From JAHQVI01 sp963749875 (GTDB taxonomy: Bacteria; Pseudomonadota; Alphaproteobacteria; Rhizobiales; Rhodomicrobiaceae), in contig CAVVOX010000009.1 of the NCBI GenBank assembly GCA_963749875.1, positions 1 to 18,569 on the forward strand: a DNA stretch of 18,569 nt, in the 5' to 3' direction. Shown here in pieces: positions 14,450-18,569 of the stretch. The translations under genes were made by a program, and so were the position numbers. The notes beneath the pieces were generated by a model that had not been told where the DNA came from, did no database searches, and saw nothing but the letters and a program-made list of their open reading frames with translations. How positions within the stretch are numbered: the first letter of the stretch is position 1; each line of letters starts with the position of its first letter.

Positions 14450-15586
14450 ATGATGGCCCATTCGATCCGTGCAACTATCTTCTGCGGGGTGCTCGCCCTG
14501 GCCGGCTCATCGGCGCTGGCCCACGGCGGCGGAGAAACGACCGAGCAGACGGCACGGTCGGCGTGGCACTTCACGCCGGACATCGTCATATCCACCGCGC
14601 TCGTGGTGTCAGTCTATGCTGCAGGGATGGTACGCCGCCGCACGAGCAGAATGTCGCCGCCCTGGTGGCGGCAGACAATGTTCTTCGCTGGCGTGGCCGC
14701 AGTGTTCCTTGCCCTGCAATCGCCAGTCGACGCCATCGCCGAGCGACTTTTCTTCGTCCACCAAATTCAGCACCTGCTTCTGCGCATGCTCGGTCCGATG
14801 CTTCTGGCGTTGTCTTGGCCGGAAGGGATACTGATCGCTGGGCTTCCACTGGCTGTCAAGCGCATGATCCTAACTCCGGTGATCTCGAACGGTGCTGTTC
14901 GGTGCGTGTTTGGTTTTATTGCACGCCCTGCGGTTGCCACCATCCTGTTCGTCGCTGCGTTGTATTTCTGGGAAATTCCTCGCTACCACGATCTGGCGCT
15001 TCTCAACGAGCCGCTCCACTACCTGATGCACGCGACCATGCTTCTCGCCGGTCTCGTGTTCTGGTGGCGGGTGTTTGACTGGCGTACGCCGAAATCCGCG
15101 GTTGATTTCGACGACGGCGAAGAACGCTGGTGGCGCCCGTTCGACGAACGGCCCTCATCGCACGGACTGCGGTATGGCGTCCGCCTGATGATGCTGTGGG
15201 TTGTGATTCTCTCCAATATCCTCCTTGGCGCCTACACGACGCTGAAGACGACGGTGCTCTATAGCGCCTACGACGTGCTTGGCCGCCTGTACGGTTATTC
15301 AGCCCGTGGGGACGAGCAGATCGGAGGAATCGTCATCTGGATTCCAAGCAGCATGATGTGCCTCGTCGCCGTTCTGATCGTCATCCATCTATGGGGCCTG
15401 CATGAGAGCCGCATGAACGAGCGACGGCCCGCTCAGTCCACATCGAACTCTGCGGCCCTGATCGAGCGCGCACGACCGAAGAACCGCGCAATGGCCGCCG
15501 GTTTCGGCGTGTTCGTCTTCGTGATCTTCGCTACGGCGATCCTGATCGGCGTGCTGTACGACCGATTGGCAAATCTGGGCACCTAA
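14450..15586 (+). CDS. Cytochrome c oxidase assembly protein, CtaG/caa3 type
   Basis: The 378-residue multi-pass membrane protein starts at ATG 14450 (alternative 14453) behind AGGGAAC. A signal-like N-terminus, ATIFCGVLALAGSSALAHGG, leads into about seven helices. The hallmark LQSPVDAIAERLFFVHQIQH followed by LLLRMLGPMLLAL matches the caa3_CtaG family motif, with His residues conserved. Further on are YFWEIPRYHDLAL and EPLHYLMHATMLLAGLVFWW. The family (Bacillus CtaG) supports assembly or copper loading of heme-copper oxidases. This differs from the unrelated Cox11-type CtaG of proteobacteria. No oxidase genes are next to it here, so its partner must be elsewhere or it was acquired alone. Flanked by a pseudogene and IS debris. 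Confidence 0.85.
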   Translation: MMAHSIRATIFCGVLALAGSSALAHGGGETTEQTARSAWHFTPDIVISTALVVSVYAAGMVRRRTSRMSPPWWRQTMFFAGVAAVFLALQSPVDAIAERLFFVHQIQHLLLRMLGPMLLALSWPEGILIAGLPLAVKRMILTPVISNGAVRCVFGFIARPAVATILFVAALYFWEIPRYHDLALLNEPLHYLMHATMLLAGLVFWWRVFDWRTPKSAVDFDDGEERWWRPFDERPSSHGLRYGVRLMMLWVVILSNILLGAYTTLKTTVLYSAYDVLGRLYGYSARGDEQIGGIVIWIPSSMMCLVAVLIVIHLWGLHESRMNERRPAQSTSNSAALIERARPKNRAMAAGFGVFVFVIFATAILIGVLYDRLANLGT

Positions 15587-15734
15587 ATCGAGGCGCAGGA
15601 TAGCCTACTGCCGTGAACTGATACCAAGTTGATTAAGAGAACCCGGTTAAATTTTGATCAACCCTAATAAGTGGTCCGGCTCGAGCGATGGGTGGCTTAG
15701 GCTCCCGATTTCGTGTTTCAACTTACAGCGAACC

Positions 15735-15827
15735 ATGCAAGTCTGGCGCATGCCTACCGGCATTTCCTTTGCCCTCGCCGGTAGCGACCGTCGGCGTCTT
15801 GATGCGATCATCGATTATCGCAACGCC
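15735..15827 (+). pseudogene. IS630-family transposase, N-terminal fragment
   Basis: ATG 15735 or 15750 opens a frame reading MPTGISFALAGSDRRRLDAI then IDYRNA. This resembles the start of IS630-type transposases ('...ADRRRLEAIVADRNAPQKHVWRA...'). The similarity ends at about base 15827 and the frame continues with unrelated residues to 15891-15893. About 30 of some 340 residues remain; no terminal repeats were recognised. Confidence 0.55.
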
Positions 15828-15937
15828 CGCAAAAGCATGGGCTTTCATGAAGGCTGGGCTGCGGCCACGATGATAGGAGCGGATCGGGCATGAGAAGGCG
15901 GTGGGCACCTCCTTCACCACCGTAGGAGATGATCGGC

Positions 15938-16069
15938 ATGACAGAGGATGAGCGCGCGATTCGCAAGCTCGTTGACACCTGGTTCACCGCTAGCAAGACA
16001 GGCGATCTTTCCACGGTGCTGTCGTTGATGATGATCAGCCCCCACAGAGTGGTCCAAGTCGCATATTAG
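15938..16069 (+). pseudogene. SgcJ/EcaC-type (DUF4440, SnoaL-like) protein, N-terminal fragment
   Basis: ATG 15938 is preceded by TAGGAG and encodes MTEDERAIRKLVDTWFTASK then TGDLSTVLSLM. This is the conserved first helix region of the SgcJ/EcaC/YybH family of small NTF2-fold proteins (about 130-150 residues, function mostly unknown). After residue 31 the sequence changes to MISPHRVVQVAY and stops at 16067-16069, so three quarters of the protein is lost. The breakpoint near 16031 is likely a rearrangement joint. Confidence 0.65.
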
Positions 16070-16380
16070 TGCAGCGTTGTCCGCATGGCCAGGTCGAGCA
16101 TTGCCGTCGGCGCCGCTCCTACGAGCGGAGACGGCAATGCGGTGCTGCGAGGCGTTTCCCAGGATATGGGCTGCCTTCCGATTGGGTGCCTACGGATTGC
16201 GGCGGAACGTCGATGGTCTTATCGTGCCTGTGAGCAGGCACCACCTGACGAAAATGAAATTCGACCCCACAATCCTAACATAGTTGCCGACGGGGATTTG
16301 AGCAGGCGCCGGCGTTTGGCGCCACGTGGCCATCCTCGTCGGGATTCGACCAGATGTCGCGATTGCATGAATGAGGATCG
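16070..16380. other. 311-bp stretch without a recognisable gene, hairpin-rich
   Basis: No frame here resembles a known protein. It contains a strong two-stage hairpin (16098-16140), a 7-bp hairpin GTGCCTG-TGAG-CAGGCAC (16223-16240) and GGCGCC repeats near 16308-16325. It probably represents rearranged DNA between broken genes and the acetyltransferase, whose promoter should lie near its right end. Confidence 0.5.
16098..16140. repeat. Strong composite hairpin
   Basis: GCATTGCCGTC (16098-16108) pairs perfectly with GACGGCAATGC (16130-16140). Inside, CCGCTC and GAGCGG pair around a CTAC loop, with GGCG opposite A as an internal bulge. In total this gives 17 base pairs in 43 nt. No T-run follows, so it is not an obvious terminator. 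It may be a mobile-element end, a REP-like repeat or the core of a small RNA. Confidence 0.65.
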
Positions 16381-16875
16381 ATGGTGCTCCGACCGACCCG
16401 GGACAACGACGTCCAATTGTTTAAGCAGCTATGTATTGGCGACCGGCTCGAGGAGCAAACGTGTCGTCCGATAATAGAGGGAAAGCGTCTTGAAGCCGAT
16501 CAACGACGAGAAAACTGGTCATTTGTTGTGGCCGATGACAACTCGCCTGCCGGCTGGGTAACACTCTTCAACTTCAATTCGCGGAACCGGTCGGCTGAGT
16601 TCGGGTTCGGCGTAGTACCCCCGCTTCGGGGGCGGGGCGTTGCGAAAGAGATGCTGACGGCGGCGTTTGATCTGTTTTTTCCTTCGATGGATCTTAACAA
16701 ACTCTATTGCCAGACTGCGAGTTTCAACACGGCATCGGTGCGTCTCCTTGAAAGCTTGGAAATGACACGTGACGCCATTTTGCGTGCTCATCACGAACTG
16801 GATGGTGAGCTACACGACGATTACGTCTATAGCATCCTGAGAGACGAGTGGGGTCGGCAAAGGCGGTATTCGTGA
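16381..16875 (+). CDS. GNAT-family N-acetyltransferase (RimJ/RimL-like)
   Basis: The 164-residue protein starts at ATG 16381 with GAGG about 6 bases upstream. It opens MVLRPTRDNDVQLFKQLCIG, has the beta strand WSFVVADDNSPAGWVTLFNF, and then motif A FGFGVVPPLRGRGVAKEML. The R-G-R-G-V-A in motif A is the acetyl-CoA pyrophosphate loop (R/QxxGxG/A). KLYCQTASFNTASVRLLESL is the typical 'N..S..LLE..G' segment of RimJ/RimL-type enzymes. Members acetylate protein N-termini, antibiotics or small amines; the substrate is not predictable. It lies alone between decayed sequence and an IS element, with lower GC than the core genes, suggesting acquisition. Confidence 0.87.
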   Translation: MVLRPTRDNDVQLFKQLCIGDRLEEQTCRPIIEGKRLEADQRRENWSFVVADDNSPAGWVTLFNFNSRNRSAEFGFGVVPPLRGRGVAKEMLTAAFDLFFPSMDLNKLYCQTASFNTASVRLLESLEMTRDAILRAHHELDGELHDDYVYSILRDEWGRQRRYS

Positions 16876-16942
16876 TTTCTCTCATCAGCCCTTAGCGCCA
16901 CTCCAAGTCTGCCGATTGCGGAGCGTGGCCGAAGACCGACCA

Positions 16943-18329
16943 CTAGCAGGCTGCTGAAAAACCCCGAGGATGACAGTCTGTGGCGAATATGATTCCGTGC
17001 TTTCTGGAATGCCAGGGAGGACGGAATGCGCGGTTCGGATTTGCGGTCTGGGGAGCTTTTTTCTTACGTCGATCTTGAGGAGCGTGTGCCGGCGAAGCAT
17101 CCGCTGCGCAAGATCCGGCAGATCGTCAACGATGTGCTCCAGAGTCTGGATAGCGAATTTGCCAGGCTTTATGCCGCCCACGGCCGCCCCTCGATCCCGC
17201 CGGAATGGCTGCTTCGAGCCTCGTTGTTGCAGGCGTTTTACACCGTCCGATCGGAACGCCAGCTGATGGAGCAACTCGACTACAATCTGCTCTATCGCTG
17301 GTTTGTGGGTCTCGGCATCGACGACCCGGTCTGGGTGCCGACGGTGTTTACGAAGAACCGGGACCGGTTGCTCGAGGCCGATGTTGCGAAGCAGTTCCTG
17401 AGCCGGCTGCTGGCGCATCAGGAGGTCAGCCCGCTTTTGTCGGACGAGCATTTTTCGGTCGACGGCGCGCAACTCCATGCCTGGGCGTCGATGAAGAGCT
17501 TCGTGCCGAAAGAGATGGCGGCGACCTCCGGCGAGGGACCTGACACGCCGTCGGCACCTGACACGTCCCACGCCCTGGCGCCCGTTGCGGCGGTGGGTAG
17601 CGATGCCGCTCCATCCAGCGAAACTGATCAAACCGCGCCTTTGCCGGAGCCCGCGGATGCAGCCGAAACCGAAAACCAGCGCCGCAATGCCGAATTGGAC
17701 TTCCGTGGCCAGAAGCGATCGAACGCCACCCATGTCTCGACGACCGACCCAGAGGCTAGCCTCTACCGAAAAGGCCAAGGCAAGGAAGCCAAGCTCTCCT
17801 ATCTCGGCCATACGCTGATGGAGAACCGCACCGGCCTGATTGTCGAGGCCAGCGTCACCACGGTGTCGGGATATGCCGAACGCGAGGCGGCGGTCGCGAT
17901 GATCGAAAGCCATCGCTCCGGCCGGCGGCGGGTGACGCTCGGTGCCGACAAGGGCTATGACGCGGGCGAGTTCGTAAAGGACCTGCGCGCGCTGAACGTC
18001 ACGCCGCACATCGCGCAGAACGACACCGCGCGCCGCTCGGCGATCGATGGCCGTACAACCCGGCATCCCGGCTATGCGGTGAGCCAGCAGAAGCGCAAGC
18101 GCATCGAGGAGCCGTTCGGCTGGGGCAAGACGATCGGCGGCCTCGCCCGGCCGATGCTGCGCGGCGTGGCGCGACTTGGCTTCAAGTTCATCCTGACGAT
18201 GGCCGCGTATGACTTGATCCGGCGGCCCAAACTCCTCGCCGCATGAAGGCGGCAGAAGGAAAAAAGACCGATTGCTCCGTGAAAGCGCAAGATAGTTCCA
18301 GGTCGACAGGATTTTCAGCAGCCTGCTAG
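16943..18329 (+). mobile_element. IS5/IS1182-type insertion sequence with CTAG target duplication
   Basis: The element proper is about 16947-18325 (1.38 kb). Ends CAGGCTGCTGAAAA (16947-16960) and its reverse complement (18312-18325) form perfect terminal repeats. CTAG follows on both sides (16943-16946, 18326-18329) as the likely target duplication. With three more bases the flanks also mirror each other, so the empty target would have been CCACTAGTGG, a palindrome. It carries one intact transposase gene and looks recently active. Confidence 0.9.
17026..18246 (+). CDS. DDE transposase, IS5/IS1182 type
   Basis: The intact 406-residue transposase starts at ATG 17026 behind AGGGAGGACGGA. It has the family's N-terminal GELFSYVDLEERVPAKHPLR, then RPSIPPEWLLRASLLQAFYT, YNLLYRWFVGLGIDDPVWVP and FTKNRDRLL. 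The catalytic residues appear in SDEHFSVDGAQLHAWAS (first Asp), RVTLGADKGYDAGEF (second Asp) and KRKRIEEPFGWGKT (Glu). Between SFVPKEM and RNAELDFRGQKRSN lies an unusually long Pro/Ala/Asp-rich insert of about 60 residues, where relatives I recall have a short linker. The classification between IS5 and IS1182 families is uncertain from memory. A 498-residue frame on the other strand is a shadow. Confidence 0.92.
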   Translation: MRGSDLRSGELFSYVDLEERVPAKHPLRKIRQIVNDVLQSLDSEFARLYAAHGRPSIPPEWLLRASLLQAFYTVRSERQLMEQLDYNLLYRWFVGLGIDDPVWVPTVFTKNRDRLLEADVAKQFLSRLLAHQEVSPLLSDEHFSVDGAQLHAWASMKSFVPKEMAATSGEGPDTPSAPDTSHALAPVAAVGSDAAPSSETDQTAPLPEPADAAETENQRRNAELDFRGQKRSNATHVSTTDPEASLYRKGQGKEAKLSYLGHTLMENRTGLIVEASVTTVSGYAEREAAVAMIESHRSGRRRVTLGADKGYDAGEFVKDLRALNVTPHIAQNDTARRSAIDGRTTRHPGYAVSQQKRKRIEEPFGWGKTIGGLARPMLRGVARLGFKFILTMAAYDLIRRPKLLAA

Positions 18330-18377
18330 TGGAGCTGTCGAACGGACGGTTCTCGGTCAACCCACACCAAATCCGGA

Positions 18378-18569
18378 TCAATTACATTGGCCGAGTTTGG
18401 AGTTCTGGAGCGAAAGTGGCTCCTCCGCAGCGTAGTGATCACCTTGAGATGCAACGTTGCCGACGGTAACCGGCGGAGGATAAGCGCACTCCGCGAGCGT
18501 CGTTCCGTCGAGTTCCGAAAAGAATGCCTCCCGTGCAGCGGCGAGCCGGGCCTTGAGACGGCAAATTCG
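18378..18569 (-). CDS. C-terminal end of an unrecognised protein, continues past the right edge
   Basis: On the minus strand the frame is open from the window edge and ends with TGA at 18378-18380, giving 63 residues. They include RLKARLAAAREAFFSELDGT, then TLAECAYPPPVTVGNVASQG and DHYAAEEPLSLQNSKLGQCN. The composition is protein-like and has no internal stop, but I do not recognise the family. It ends about 50 bp right of the IS element. The start lies outside the window. Confidence 0.5.
   Translation of the reverse strand, partial: RICRLKARLAAAREAFFSELDGTTLAECAYPPPVTVGNVASQGDHYAAEEPLSLQNSKLGQCN

Noticed and set aside
16885..18381. 498-residue open frame on the minus strand across the IS element
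   Set aside because: It is the antisense of the clear DDE transposase, has no family resemblance, and arises from GC-rich codon bias.

Overview
The window is GC-rich, densely coded DNA, most likely from an alphaproteobacterium of the order Hyphomicrobiales (Rhizobiales). I infer this from protein style and from gene order: coaD, two cyclophilins, queA and tgt in one direction. No genus can be named from sequence alone.

Bases 1 to about 7300 look like stable core chromosome. They hold the end of a LysE-type exporter, then coaD (coenzyme A synthesis), a periplasmic and a cytoplasmic cyclophilin side by side, and queA overlapping tgt (queuosine tRNA modification). Next comes an 802-residue exported, repeat-rich coiled-coil protein with a C-terminal membrane anchor, then a tRNA-Gln(TTG). 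The Tgt is unusual: three of its four expected zinc ligands are replaced although the rest of the enzyme looks intact.

The tRNA-Gln looks like an integration site. A P4-type integrase gene starts 165 bases downstream, behind a set of 10-bp phased CGTT repeats, but only about 70 codons remain. An IS21-family element (about 7664-11636, minus-strand istA/istB) cuts it off. The IS21 is itself dead: istA has an in-frame amber codon, istB carries a frameshifting 35-nt hairpin insertion, and istB is split inside its Walker A P-loop by a second element. That inner element (about 8256-9641) encodes a DUF5372-like protein, a small protein and a large serine recombinase that has lost its catalytic half. 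The split matches a 2-bp GG crossover exactly.

Bases 11637 to 18569 are accessory or decaying DNA. They hold a small holin-like membrane protein, an MHS-type MFS transporter (minus strand), a possible Fpg/Nei tail, and a Nudix hydrolase gene with two frameshifts. A CtaG-type cytochrome oxidase assembly protein follows, then a stretch with fragments of an IS630 transposase and a SgcJ/EcaC (DUF4440) gene, a GNAT acetyltransferase and an apparently intact IS5/IS1182-type insertion sequence with CTAG target duplications. The C-terminal end of an unrecognised minus-strand gene lies at the right edge.

I found no CRISPR array, defence island or clearly new multi-gene system. The strongest leads are the zinc-site-less Tgt, the repeat-bearing anchored protein, and the nested elements with a P-loop-targeted serine-recombinase insertion.
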